A DNA stretch of 64,000 bases from Rostratula benghalensis (taxonomy: Eukaryota > Chordata > Aves > Charadriiformes > Rostratulidae), in contig VXAI01000065.1 of the NCBI GenBank assembly GCA_013399305.1, positions 2,990,114-3,054,113 of the forward strand, read 5' to 3'. Position 1 is the stretch's first letter, and each line of letters opens with the position of its first letter. A program made the translations under genes and the position numbers. The notes beneath the pieces are model-generated. The model was given only the letters and a program-made list of their open reading frames with translations. It was not told the origin of the DNA and made no database searches. Below are positions 11,121 through 25,249 of this stretch, one piece after another.

Positions 11121-13845
11121 ATGTTTTAAACCACATCATTTCTGCTTTGCTTGATCCTGTATCAGTAAAGTCAGTGGGTATTTTTCAGCTGATCTCTGTG
11201 GTCTAAGTTCAGTTCTAGAAGCTACAACATGTTTGCTAAGAAGCGAGTTTTGCTACCTTTTGCCTAAGAAAATTGGTACTTTGCAAACATTCTAGCACCA
11301 AGACCTGTTGTTAACTGGGATCCTAGCTCATTAATCCACCCTTCTACTGATGTTGTGTACAGAAGAATGTGTATATTGTGAAGTCGCATTATAGGTGATC
11401 AAATGATTTAGCATGAGTCATGTTCAGTCAATAAGATACCTCACTGAAAAAAAACTGTAAAGCCAGTGGTATAACAGAGACTCACTCAAATATGAGCAGA
11501 AGTGGTGTCTGAAGTTGTTTGTGGTGGTACATTATCTGTTGTAATACAGGGTTTCCTTGTTTTCTGGCTTTCAAGAATGATGTCAAGATAAATTAGTTAC
11601 AATTATTTTTAAAACTATGTAACTGTGATGGACCATCATAAGCAGGTAACAGTGACCTGTTAAGTCGCCTGTTAAGCCATAAGCAGTAACCTGTGCTCCT
11701 CAAAGTCTCAATAACCTGCAGTGGTACTGTGATGAATACAGCTGTTGCCTTACACTGAATGTTTCGTGCAGGCTGGTTTAGGATCTTCTGGAAAGTGCAT
11801 TAAGACAACTCAAGACCAGCAAATCAAATTTATTTCAAGTTGACCACCTTTGTGTGTAATTTCTACTTGTAAGTTGCCTTTGGAAACTAATTCAAACACA
11901 GGATTCTAAAACAAGAAAAAACAACTTAAAAGGTTTAGGGTTTCTTACTAATTACCTATTACCTCAGACTGAGTGCACTGCTAAACAGGTAGAGTAAGGC
12001 AGTGAAGTATTTAGTAGCATTTCTGTCTCTCTGTTTCTTTTACAACCAACTACAGGTCTGAAGGCTCTGAAAGAATACAGCTTAAGAGCCCAATACAATA
12101 AGAGCCCAACTTATTCTTCACCAAGATAAAACTGCTTGAGTATAATTAACATGTTAGTGGCATAGCTATCTGCACAATGGATAGTAACTCAGAATACATG
12201 GATACTTAGGCTAATTAGGCTTGTTAAGTAATTAATTCAAGAGGCTACTTCTCTATTTTTATTTGTGGTTGTGATGTTTGAATTTAGTAATTTGAAAATC
12301 TCACCTGGCCTGCAGTTTTTGTTATACCACAGAATAACTTTTGGTAGATTTTGGACTGATTATAAAAGTTCTGCTAAATTTGATTAGCAGATTGACATAA
12401 AGTATCATACATATCCCATGCAGACAGCAAGATATTTACAGCCTAAAATTCATGACAAATTTTAGTATTTGCCAGTATAGGGAGGAGGAAGGGAAGAAAA
12501 AGTGTTATTTTACCCTGTAGTGTAAGGTGACTGTCTTTAAAACCGTTTTTCATTGGGTTATTTCAAATGGACGAGAGATCGTATGCATTTAAAAACATAA
12601 TTTCACATGTCCCTTAACATTGCATTGTGTAAAGTGTGTGTATACTTCTTCAAGAAATGTGGTACCTCTGGGATAGAACCTGACAAAAAACAGATCAGCA
12701 CTCAGCAACACAATGTAGATGTTTTTAAGAAAATAGATGAAAGAAGGGGAGAGGGTTTTTCACTGACAGAGGCAGCATAGAGCATCTGTTAGGATTACTT
12801 GTGCTGTAAAATGGAAGCTGATTCAAGTATGTTACACCAACTAGAGATCATATCTTCTTTACATTCTGCTTTCTTGGCTCTTTTCACATCCCTTCACTCC
12901 TCCTGCAAGATAGTCTTCTTCTGCAGGTAGCAGGTGGTAACCTCCCTGTGTTTTACAAAAGCTGGAAAGTCCCTTTTGCATGTGATAACAACTTTATAGC
13001 ATGCCTTATGTCAGATGTGAACTGCAAAATAAATTTGGATGAAAGAAAATACGTGCCAGTGAGATGGCTGTGGTTGTGCAAGCAGGCAGGGTCTGTGGGA
13101 GTGGGCCACAAGGGCTGCCTTTCCTAGTCTGTCACAGACAGACTTGGTCTTTCTAAATGAGATGAAACAAGTTTAAACTGTTGCTGTGTAGCTGTGCTTG
13201 ACATGAATATGCAGCTGTCTTTCTGAAAGGGCACTCTTAGGATGGTCCTGCAGCTGCTGAAAAGAATCAGGTGGTGTTTTAGTACATTTCTGCACTCTCA
13301 GCTGTGATTATTACTCCCTTTATATAGTTATAGGTTTATTTTGTAGTGCACTATCTGAAAGGTGATTGATCAGACTTAATTTATCTCTGAAAGTAGTCTA
13401 CACACATGTGTATGTGACTTTGGAATCTACCTTGCCTGTTTCTTTTTCTGTGTGGGCTAATGCAGTGTGAAAATGCTTTAATTATGGATAGAGATTTTAC
13501 AGAGGACTTCCAGACACTGAAGGCAGTGAGGGAGGTAATGGTGGATTAATGCTGAGAAGGCAATTCAGAAAATAATTTGATGTCATTTTTTATATTTTTG
13601 TATTATGCAAGTGTAAGCAGGTTTACTTTTGCATCTTCTTAATCTGTTTTTAAAATTCAAGGAATATAAATGAGCCTGCACAACCAATTCATGTTAACTT
13701 CATAGTATTTTTAGGAAAAGTTAGTAGCATCTAATATCTTTATAAAACTGAATTTATGAATTGCAATAGCTTATTCTCATATTATAATAAATTTACAGGG
13801 GATATAATCTGGCAAAAATCAGCAACTGAATTTGCAGTTTAAGGA

Positions 13846-13863
13846 AATATATATATAGGTGTG

Positions 13864-13914
<51 letters not shown>

Positions 13915-13917
13915 GTA
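13846..13917. repeat. Compound (TA)n(TG)n microsatellite
   Basis: Alternating tata and tgtg dinucleotide runs extend for about 70 bases, with two TA blocks flanking TG blocks. It is likely to vary in length between individuals. Confidence 0.9.
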
Positions 13918-16900
13918 ATTTTTTTGGTAATTTGATCCACAAGGCCTCAGAGCTTCAGCTCCTCAAAAAGACTGAAAAACTGGCTGTAAAAAAAAAACCT
14001 TAGGAGACTGTAAATATCTTGAGATATCCACCAAGGTGTAAATATTAACGGTTTTTGAGCTGGCCACATGTTCTTTTACAGGGTCCAACATTCTTTTTTA
14101 TCATCTTTTCATCCGGATTCCATCATTCAGACAAATTGGGAGGTAACATTGGCAAAAAATGCTCATTTCACTGTTACGTCTCGAAAATCTCTGTATCCCT
14201 CCCATATACCTCCAGGTAATAAGATACTGCTTTGTAAATTATGTAAAAACCTTGCAGAAGATTTTCATCTCCCTTTGTCACATGAGCTTTCTTACAGTAT
14301 CAATATCCTGAGTACCAGCTAGAACCGTAGACACATGCTATTTCTGCATCTAAAGGAGAGTTCACTGCGTTGGTCCATATCATATTCTGCTCGGTGCTGA
14401 CAGTGGTGATAAGCTAGTTAGTGAGATAATTGCTATAGTGTAATTTGTTTCCAGAGGGATTTTATGGTTATTGTTCTTATTTCTTTGGTTCCTCCTAAAG
14501 TTTCCAAGTAAGCATCAGCAGCAGGCTCAGCTGTGCTTTTGCTTAATGCAGGTAACTTTGTGTAATTTCCTGGACTTCAGGGATGCTGCTGGTTAATTGC
14601 AGCAGTGTTTAGATCAAAGCTGAGTCTTGAGTCTGGTTGGCTTATGTAGATTTTGTTTCCATGCATTTTAAAATGTCCTTTCTCAATAGTAGTTAATAAC
14701 ATGCAGTAGTGAAAAGAGGAAAATTATAATCTTCAAATTTAAATATTAGTCACCTAGGACTGTGGCTATGCATTAAGTAGGGCTGGAAGGGGCTGCTCCC
14801 CTTCCCCACCAGGAACTCTTGACAGAATCCCCTTGTTGGCCTAGCTGCAGCTGCAGAAGCCAAGCTGCATCTGTTCCCGGCGGTTGCGCTATGCAGCACG
14901 CTCACGCACAGTAAAGCGTCAGGCTGAGTGGTGCTGTCTGGCATTTTTTCCTTATATCTGGATATGTTTCAACTAGTCCTAACACATCCAGTTCCCTTTC
15001 TCTACTCCTTTTTCATTTGCATACAACCTGGAAGCACAGAAAGGCACACCACCATTTCAATCAATCAAACGGTGTCACCCCAGAAATACCCAGAGCTTGT
15101 CTAAGCATTACTATTGTATGTTGGTGCTCTCCTGCTCCTAATAGCAGGCCAGTGCTTTAGCATATATTGCTCTTACACAGTGCATGAGAGGCATAGGACA
15201 TGAATTTAAGGAAAGGGCATTCAGCTTAATTTATGTCGTTCTTGCGTAAAAAAGCAGTTCTCAGCAATTTCGAAATGTGATGCTATCAAGCTGAAAGTGG
15301 CAGATGGCTTTGGGTTGCTCTCTATGCAATTAATAAATTATCAACCCTGCCAACAGCATAAGAAAATATATACATAGTTTGGACTGGCACTTTCTTGTGC
15401 TGCGCAGACTGCAACCTTTCAGGCATAGTGGCAACAGGAAAACCAGAAATAAAATGTACACCAGTACCAGCAGCAGTTTATCAATATTCTTTCCTCACAA
15501 ACTCTTTAAGGCCTTCTCTTTGGCAGATAGTAATTAATTGACTAACAGATTCCAGCAAATGCACTTTTCAAACGTAGTGGGAAAGAGTTCATGATAGCAC
15601 AGTTTGTACAGCTGTTAAATCGATTAATCTTATTTAAGCCATGTTTTGTACCTCTAGCAGCTTCTGAATGCTCCTGGCTTTCTCACCTTTCCAGATGTTA
15701 AGGACTAGGCTGTCTTTCACCCAGCAGAAGGCATGTAGACTGATGTACATTACGTAGAGTTAGAAAATATGCCTTAAATGTGATTTAATTGCTTTTATTT
15801 TGCCCCCCCTCCTTTTTTTTTCCCCTGAGTATGTCCTATTTATTTCTGCTAAACTTTAATTCATTCCTGTACTGAAAGAAATTACAACACCCCCAAAGCT
15901 TTAGCACTCTGTAAAAATTAGTTGATTTGCCTAACAAAGTCATGTGTAGTAGAGTCTGCTTTACTCATCAACAGTACATTGTTGCATCACTGCCTGCATA
16001 AAGCTGATCAGATATTTGGGGTCCATGCTTCCTGGAGATCTCAGCAAGGTGTAGACTGTGCCCTAGCACTCTTCACCTGCATATGAAATACTCTAGTGTT
16101 TTTCACAGTTGATGTTCAGTGCATGTAAACTAGCAGGATCAGAAGCCAAGACTAAATGTTACTCTTCATGAGGAGTGAATGTGAACTCAGCCTCCTAGCT
16201 GGCAGCTTAAATCACTGCAGCAGGAAACACAGTTTTGTGCAATAATGGAGCAGATAAGCTCAAACAGTCCAGTGACATGGTTTAAGAAACCATGGGATGG
16301 TTTAAGCCATGTGTCCCCTGTACCCAGTTTGGGTCTGCTGTGTGGTGAGGTATGCATGTGCCACGTGAAGCAGTGGGAAGGAAGAGCTCATTGTTTCTGC
16401 TGAACTTTGGAGCTATGGGGATGGAACAAGCACGTGTTAATGTACGATGCTGAGATAAGATAGAACATGATCCATAAGCATGCTGTACCTGAGCTCCAGA
16501 TTAGGATGCTAGCTGGATGGATACATCCTCTGTCGCTCTTGCTCTGCCCTGTGTACTGTCATGCACCTCTGTGTATAGTTTAAGATCCACAGCTCACCTG
16601 TCTGGAAGTGCAGCAACAAAATTCAAAGCTGCAAATCTGTCCACCCAGAGGAAATATCTTTATAAAAATTGCTTTGGAGACACAAGGGGAGTGTGAAGTC
16701 TGATTGTTTGAATGAATAAGTGATTTCCTGGTTTACACTCTACTTCTAAAATACAAACTCATTATTTATTTATGTATGATAAGTGATGAGTGTGGTCAGT
16801 CAGGCAGTCAGGAGCTGGCAATTGTTACCATTCCAGATGAGGAACCTGGCACTGTGCACCTCTCTAGGCAAGATATCTGAGAACTCCCCAAACCGTTAAC

Positions 16901-19900
16901 GTTTTTGTATTCATTTTGCCCCTCTCTCAGAATTTCCTTATCACCACCGAGCTGAGCAAGCTACTTATATTGAAGAAACACTCAGGCAGCTACCAATTTT
17001 TTTGGCACTCTGGGGAATAGAGCAGAGATTTCTCTGTGCCAGTGCAATGTAGGATAGCGCTCTCAGCACTGCTGTGTGGGGAATTTGTAAGGATTGTGGG
17101 TCTGAATCCATATGTCTTTGCACAGGAGTGAAAAATCTGTCATCATTTTATTACATACAGGTCTGCTGAAGGGACTGGGTCATGGTACTGTTGTCATCAG
17201 AAGCAGAAATACCATGTGGGAATAGGTAATATATCACAATAGATTCTCTGTTCCTTTTCTGTACTGCAGAAAAAGCGGAGATTGACACATTTTCTAGCTA
17301 ATCCAGCCACCTTTCTAATGCCAATTTCTTCTCTGTTTCTCATACTGGTGGCCTGCTGAGGACAGAGAGTGTTAAAAAAGCACACAGTGTTCTGACTGTC
17401 CTCAGCTCTCTGACAGCTTTGCGCTTATGCCAGCTTCTCTTTGCCAGCTCCTGACACCACTCAAAACTGCAAAGGTGCTGGGGTTGCGACCAGCTTTCTG
17501 GCTGAATTTAAACTTCACAGAGGACCAGCCTCCTAAAGAGTGTATTTGGTAAACGTGAAATTTCAGTACGTTTAAATATGTGAAGTGGATTCTCTTGGTT
17601 ATTGTGGATGCACTGCAGTGTGTCAGCTCTCAGCACACCACTGTTACCAGAAAACATAATACAAATTGAAATTTTTGTCTGCCCTGGGGTATTAATTCCC
17701 TCATCTGTTATGGTCAGTGCCCCTGTGTAGGGACTTTCCATGCAGAGATACCTCACAGGGCACTATTATACCAGTATCCTCAGCAATTCTTCCCGTGCTC
17801 TCACCCTGCTTTATTTCACTTGCCAGTGGACAGCCTCCAATGTAATGCAGTGGCATTGCAGCAGAGGCTCTGCAGTAACTCCTGTCAGTGCAGAAGCTTG
17901 TGGCATCCTTTCATATTGTGTGCTAGTGCTAAATGTGAATGACTCCCACTGTGATGCTGGGGTTGCAGGAATTCTTCATTGTGGTCCTCGCTAATAATCA
18001 GAAAGCAAAATGCTTTTGGTCAGACTGGCTGAAGAAAAGATTGATCCAAATACCCTTTCCCTTCCCCCTTTACAGCTTTATCTGACAAAAATGAAAAAAG
18101 AACCACCAAAAATAAAAAAGGCAAACTAGGGATTGATTCTAAATGAGAAGAGTAAGAACACAGGGCTTGTTCACAATGTGTATTTCTTACACTGCACCAA
18201 TGTTGGAGATTGGGATCCTTTTTTTATTCTTCGTGGGGAGAGTAAGTAGTTCCACTGAGCTATTTTGCTTTTGCTCCACATTATCACTAGTGTTACTAGA
18301 GATACTATCCTACAAAGAATTTCTTTCATGACTTGAGAAGCTTTAGCAATAGTTTGTCTTTAGCATTGCCAGTTCCTCTTGTCTTATGCGTGTCACATTT
18401 ATAGCCAATTTCCCTGGCTTTCTGAGCTGCCTTTGGACTGCTAGTGGAGCTTTTAACAGCCCTACTACTAGCAGCTATGAGGACTAGTAAGGCCAACCTA
18501 TTGTATATATATTTAAAGGGTACTTGGAAGATGCTTTGTGGGAGATGAAGGCAGGCCTTTCAGAGTCCAGTCATAGCCTTCCCTTTCTTCTTGAGTTTCC
18601 AAAATACAGTTCACTTCCTGATCTTTGAATAGAGTAGTTTATTGTTGTATTTTATCCTGATCCAACAGCAGAATCAGGGGAACTTTTAAGGAAGAACAAA
18701 CCTGCCCAGGCTGGTGTGGTGTTATGGTGGAACAGGCCAGCAAAGAGATTTCTAGCAGGGAGATTATTATTTTCTGATTAAGTGTTCTCCTGAGTGACAG
18801 AAGGGAAAAGGAAAAGGAAAAGATAATTTCAGGCTTGTCTGGCAGATGCTTACCTTAACTACATCATGAACATTTCTGTTAGATATAGTCCTAGTGGCAA
18901 GCAGTAGCAGGTGCAAATTAATACTCACAATTTTCCCATATAATAGACAAGTGTATTTCTTGATTTTGCTAAGAAGAAAGCAAAGCTTCAATGACCTAAT
19001 CAACGTCTCAGTACAAACAGGAGATAAACAATGACGTTACCTGCAGATTCTTGGATCTCTTATTTTTTACCTTTTACCTTTTACACTGACTTCATGACCC
19101 CTTACAGCTTATGTAGTAGCAGTGTATTCACTGTGCACCTCAGTTCTGCAAGGAAAGGATCTTCTGTTGATGTGCTCTGGCTGGCATTGTGGACTGCCTT
19201 GTAGCCATCCCAGTTGAAGAAGAGAAATTTACTAAAGCCACAACTGAAGTGTCTTGTTCTACATTCTCATGCCATGTCCTATTGACAGTCTCTGTCTTGC
19301 TCAAAGTGGTTACAGATCAAAAGAAAAATAGGATAAAATTAAAATAATTTTAAATGCAAGGAAGAGGGTGTTAAGCTTTCCTGTCTTGTGTTATCTTTTG
19401 TGTTTGATGAAAGTGTGGATTTTGCTCAGTTTCTCTAACAAATTAGTGCAATGTTAGTGTACAACTAATCAAACACTTCTGGCTTGTGGTGAGATTTATC
19501 ACATCTGTTGGGTTTCCTGAAACTTTCCAAGACTAATGATATTGGGTCATTTGGCTTGTAAATCAGGACTTGCTTCATCTATATGACTGTTCTGGAAATG
19601 CTTGAGGAAGATTACTCTACCTCAGTTGAAAACAGATGTTAATTTCCACTACAGGATGAACTGCTGTGAACCAGCACTAATATTTTCCAAAGCCTCTTAA
19701 TGTTTCTGAAGATAACGTGTCTCCAGATTAATCTGGAAAAGGTCTTTCTTTTAATTTATTTTCTGATGTCCATAGGAGAAGGAGGAGAAGTCTAAAATAC
19801 AGCTAATTTACATGGGGTTTTTCTTGTCACCCCTGTTTGAATTTATCTGAAGTCAGCAGAAAATCTCTTCTCTTGCTTACTGTTGCTGCTGAGAGTGTGA

Positions 19901-20218
19901 TTTGCCACAAGGAAGTATGCTTTATTATCTGCAGAGAACCACGGCCATGACCATAAATTTCAATTGCAGATGTCACATGTTTTCTGTGGTAACCAATTCT
20001 GATACTATAAATGCCAAATTGTGCAGGATCGAACAGAGAGAAAAATAAGCCTGCAAGTGGCAGTTTCTCTTACTTTAGCATGTGAAGTGACAGAAAGAAT
20101 AAAATGGAAAAAAAGAAATCTTGATTAAATACTCTGCTTTTTATAAATGTTCTTTTTCAAATGTTTTTTTTTTTCTTTCTGAAAAGCCCACAGTGTTGGC
20201 AAACCTTCACCATGTGCA

Positions 20219-20261
20219 CACAGACTTCTTCCTATTAAAATGACAGACTTCTTCCCATTAC
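20219..20261. repeat. 23-base tandem duplication
   Basis: The segment cagacttcttcctatta is repeated 23 bases later (20,221 and 20,244) with a single change (t to c). It is a simple local duplication in intron 1. Confidence 0.75.
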
Positions 20262-23200
20262 TACGTGTATTTCTCTCTACTTTCTTTTGCAAATCAGCTA
20301 TGACTTACTTGTGCTTGCAAAGCTAACAAAGCATCACACCATTTTAAAACCTGTTTCAAAATCTTTAACAAAACTGAAGATAACTTCTGTCACTGTGCTT
20401 CCAAAACTTGAACACTTGCATTGACAAGCAGGAGTCAAAAAGGCTAAAACTGCATGGAATCACTATAAAAACCTGTGGAATATACTAAGCAATCAGGAAC
20501 GAGAAATGAACAGGGTGACTTGCATTTAGCAAGTGTGAACTACATAGACCGCTATTTTTCTCCCTCATGAATTTATAAGCTCCATCTATTACTGTTTCCT
20601 GCAGCTTTCATACTAAAAAAATTTTTATTTCTACCGCCCTGTCTACTATGTGGCACTTTGGTAGGACTGTGGTAGTGTCATCAGCCTTCCTTTTAGAGGT
20701 GGAGAGGTCATGCCACAGAAACTGAACTATGTTGTTTCATTGGGAAGGACTGTCTCCAAAATATCCAAATGGGAAAACCAGTTCAGGATGATGGTATTGA
20801 TAGAAGGTATAAAGAAGTGCATCAGAGTTTGCTGTGTGCTTTGGGTAAAAATGTTGCTCTGTGCTGTATTTGGAATGAATGCTATGAATACATGCCATAA
20901 AGAGACCGTTATTTTTAAAGTCTCACTGTGGTGTGACTGCTATGCAAACAAGGCATTCTATTTGCATTGTAACCAAAGGCAGTGTTTGGTGGTGGTAATC
21001 TATTCAAAGCTGATTTTCTAACCCTGTATAGAAGCAAAGCTGTCTTCTATATATGCCGCTGAACTTGTATTTCATGAAATTAATAGAGCTGCAGAATCAG
21101 GTGACTACTATTGTAGTTTACTGCTGATCTTGCTGCATTTTCAAGTTTGGATAGTGGCATTCTCATACTGTGCAAGGCTAACTGGTAGCAGTTATTTGAA
21201 CTGTAAATTGTTCAGAAAGCACTCTAGTATGAGGCAGTGTCATGGTACTGAAGAACATAATTCTTATGGAATAGCTATCTAATGCACATTAGATTTACAT
21301 TAATATATTGTGTGTAGTAAGAGATGACAGCATCAGATTCATATTGTCATTAGTTAAGAGGACTGCTATATTGGATATTGTAGAAGTGATCGTCAGTGTA
21401 TTCTATGAAAAACAGCTGGAATTTTCAGTATATTCGTAGTGACTGCACAAGCATTTTTTTGTCCTGTGCAACATGCTGCATCATGGCACAATAATACCAA
21501 AAAAGGTTAATTGCACAACTATATGAAAATCAGAACAAATGGCTACATAACTAAGACCAAATAAGTTTTACTGTTTCCCATGAAATCCACCTACCAGACC
21601 TGTCAGTAGGGCTTATATTCCAGCTGCTGTCAGCATTTACCAAAACCCTGTCATTTTACTATTATATACCAGGAAAAAAAGTGTAGGATTCATGCCACTT
21701 GTATTGTCCCTACTGAAATTATTCTGACCAGCAGATGTTAATATCCTGCCTAAGTGGAAATGGGAACTTTGTAAAACTGGAATTTGCTGTAAGGCACAGA
21801 GCACTTGTTTTCAGTCATATGAAATCTGGAGATCCTGACTGTAATACATGACATTGTTAGGTGTAGAAAAAGTGTGGTTATTTTTGATACACCAAAATGT
21901 TTTCGTGACATTTTTTCCCCCAACCAGAAAGTGTTTGTATGCTGTATCTCTTTTTTTTTCATGAAAGTATTTTGGTATGCTAGCAATAGTTTTATTGTAA
22001 AGGCTTTTTGCAGGAAAGATGCAATAGGTAGTCAACATTGGAAAGAGAAGGTATGATCGCTAACTAAATAACATTGGCTAGGGTATCAGATTAGGTCTTG
22101 ATTCTTCGGTATGACTGGACTAGGAGGAGATGTATTACCGTTTTTAAAGACGCTTAATTTTCATTCTGTTGTAAAGAAACAACCAAATTATTGAAACCTT
22201 GGCTCAAATGTCATGGCAAAAGAGACATGTTTTCTGGCTGACTGCAGCTTTTAGCTGGCCCGTGTTTCTGACTGCTTCTGAATCTTTAGCATGAGAGCAG
22301 ATCCTCAGCTGATGTAATGCATAGCTTCATGACCTATGATAATCAAATTTGACAGTCTCAGAGAATGATGGAGCAGTTGCCTTAATGAAGTGCTTTAGGC
22401 AGTTGATTTGGAGGATGGATATAAACAGGCTGGAGAATATCTCTAAATTAGTCAGTACAGTGATAACATAGACGTGGGCTCTGTTTCAATTGCTTAGGCT
22501 GCCTTTCTCAGGACCACAGCTCCTGCCTGACCTCTTCAGATGATAGCCTTGCAAAATCTACCCTTCTGAGTAGATTTCCCCCTTCTCCCAAGACCTTTTG
22601 AAGGGTTAATACTTTAAACTTTTTTCCTTAAATTTAAATCCTTAATTTGAGTTCTCTCTGCTGAATGGTTGCCGCTTTCAAGAAAAAAACCTAGTATTTA
22701 AATTTTCAAGTGGAATTTTGGTTCAGCTACTCTTTTCCTGAGGTCTGTCAGTGCTTTCTCATCTGGATAATGGCAGTGAAGGTACTTTCTTGACGAGAGC
22801 CTATGATATAACTGCTCTGAAAGAAGGGTCACCCAGCTCCAGAAGTGCTAAATACATAAGCTTGTTGCTTACCTCTGTTGTTTGTAACACTACTTCACCC
22901 AGAAAAATTAATTTTCTGCTTCATATATAGTTTTATTAGTCACCTTAAATATGTGATTCATTATAAAGCATTGATAAAGTGACCAAAAAGCGTGTTTAGA
23001 AGAGGGGTGTGATCTGCCTTTTTGACTTAGCAGTGACCACTCCAGCAGCTGCACTATTAAAAGTGTCATAAATTCCTCAGCTAGAATAGTTATGAATATG
23101 AAGGAAAGGAGCAATTGCTGTGGCTGTGGTTTTTAGATGTGAGAAGGGATATTTAGGGCACCTTGGGAATGGTAAGTCATATCTTTGCAAATCATCAACT

Positions 23201-25180
23201 ATGAAAATGTCTGAAAGTGGTGAAAAGTGAAGCCATACCTAAAGGGGGATTGAACATTAATCACCTTTGGGTACTTGTATCCAACTTGTATCCTTAGAGT
23301 TGAACCTGTTAGTAAAAAAAATGCTTTGAATATTTTAGTAGTAGCATATTTGCTTGCTCGTGTTTTCAAGAACCCAAAATCCTTGTGGTAGAAAGCTCCT
23401 GTGCATATTTGGCTACATCATCTGCTGTAGGAGGTCCATTTGCAGAAGATTAATTCATGGATCGATGAAGAAAGCTTCTGGTCTTTTATGCTTCCTTTGT
23501 TAAAATTTTTCACAGAAACTGTAAACGAATAGCACCTTTTAGGAAATTGAATCTATCCCTTGTCCACTGTGGAATTGTTCCTAATAGCACCGAGTTTGAA
23601 ATCTATGATTTTTTATGGCACTTCACTAACTTCTCTGAGGCACGAGTTCTGTGATACAGACAACACAAACTCATCTGCATTCAGATTAATGACAAGAGTT
23701 TCTGCATGGATTTCCACATTTCTTCTGTTTAGGAAAGGAGGGATAAGTGAAGTTCTTTGTTTTTTTCAGGATGTTTCATAATATTGGTATCTCATTAATG
23801 CACCATTTTGGGTACTAATTTGCAAGGAGCTGACAGAAAACAAACAGCTAATAGCCATTTCCTATTGCACAGAAAATTATAGCTTGCATTAGTAAGTGCT
23901 TGGCTGTGCTGCACTTGTGGCTTTGTTGGAGTGAACTGGAGTGAATTTGAAATTAATCAAATGTCTGGATTTATTAATGGAATGTGAGTGATTGACTGTG
24001 GGTCTTCCTGCTCTTGATGCTAAAAGAAAGCTATAGAAAAGTTAACACAGTGGTGGAAACCAAGAGGAAAAAATGCCATTTTTCTTTCATTTCTCCCTGT
24101 TTATTGCAGGAGTCACTTCACTGAAATCAGTAGTTACACTTAGTTAAAACAGTCTGAAGATGATTCAGAGGGCAGTTTGTAAAATTACGTGGTGTTCAGT
24201 ACAAAGAGGCAAAAATGGATTGAAAACAGAAAGTCGTATGTCTGATGAATTTCCTATGAGACATACCAGGATGGGTACATTCACTGGATCATATGCACCT
24301 GACCTAGTTGTGGAATTACACCACTAAAAAACTTTGTGCTTGACAATGCAATTGCTAAAATCCATTTCAAATGGTACTGCATAGCAGTTACCATTAAAAT
24401 CTGTTACTGTCACTTTTACTGATGGTAAAGGAAAGCTCAGGTCAGTAGATTCCACTGAATCAGGGAAATTAAATGGCAGCTCAAAATCATTTTCCAATTA
24501 GTTTTCAAACAAAGTATTTATAAAGAAACAGGTTTTTTGCTAAGGACATGAAACAATGTATAAACTTGATTATTAACGGTGAAGGCCTGGTTGTGGCTTG
24601 AGTAGCTACGTTTCTGAGAGTTCTCAGGTGTTGGTGCCTGTTACCTTGTGGATGGTTAGCATCAAGCCTTGGAAGCTTCTTTTGGCTCTGTGCTTAGGCA
24701 TGATTATTACCCTTGTTGTTGCATTGATAGACACTAGAGAAAGCTTCTGGATCCATTTTTCATAATTTTAGTGCCTTGATTCATCCCCCAATTCATTGTA
24801 TCAAGTCACCTCCTTTTTCATCAGCACACATGACCATAGATATCTCTGCCTGCTGAATACAGATCTGTCATTGTTGATTAATTGCTTGATATGTTCCAAA
24901 ATACAAACATTCATTCAACTGAGAAATAGAGGTGTGATCTTGCAAAGGCATAGTAGTATAAACTTCTCACACCAGCAGAAGATTTAGTCTCTAAGTCTTA
25001 AGCAGTAATAACTTACTCTCTGATTGTTTAACCTAACTTAAAGTATGCTTGAAACAAGTTTTTCAGAAAGCAAACATGTCTTACAGTATAAACCCCCCAC
25101 ATTTCCCCAGGAGAACACAGTGACTAGATTTTTGAGCTATTGCTGAATCTGTTTGTTGTTCTTTTTTTTTTTAACTACAG

Positions 25181-25249
25181 AAAGTGAGTGAAAAAGTAGG
25201 AGGTGCAGAAGGAACCAAGCTGGATGATGACTTCAAAGAAATGGAAAGG
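25181..25249 (+). CDS. SH3GL2: SH3GL2 exon 2 (start of BAR domain)
   Basis: The exon is 69 bases, phase 0 at both ends, encoding 23 residues from [18 protein letters not shown] to EMER, residues 16-38 of endophilin-A1. The acceptor follows a T-rich tract and ends ctacag; the donor is gtaagt, a strong consensus. It encodes the end of the H0 region and the beginning of the first BAR helix. The sequence is essentially identical to the mammalian protein, as expected for this highly conserved part. Confidence 0.97.

Larger units (their letters stand above)
11121..25180. other. 3' end of intron 1, no gene
   Basis: This is 14 kb of intron 1 leading to exon 2. I see no exon, RNA gene or clear dispersed repeat. 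It contains a TA/TG microsatellite (13,846-13,917), a 23-base tandem duplication (20,219-20,261) and several short homopolymer runs. Enhancers may be present but cannot be recognised from the sequence. Confidence 0.55.

Noticed and set aside
11638..11700. Repeated aagcag / cctgttaag motifs
   Set aside because: The copies are short, irregularly spaced and diverged; not convincing as a tandem repeat or binding-site array.
14068..14322. Possible cryptic exon in intron 1 bounded by acag and ccaggtaat
   Set aside because: The boundaries look splice-like, but the encoded peptide matches nothing in endophilins, and the mammalian gene has no exon here.
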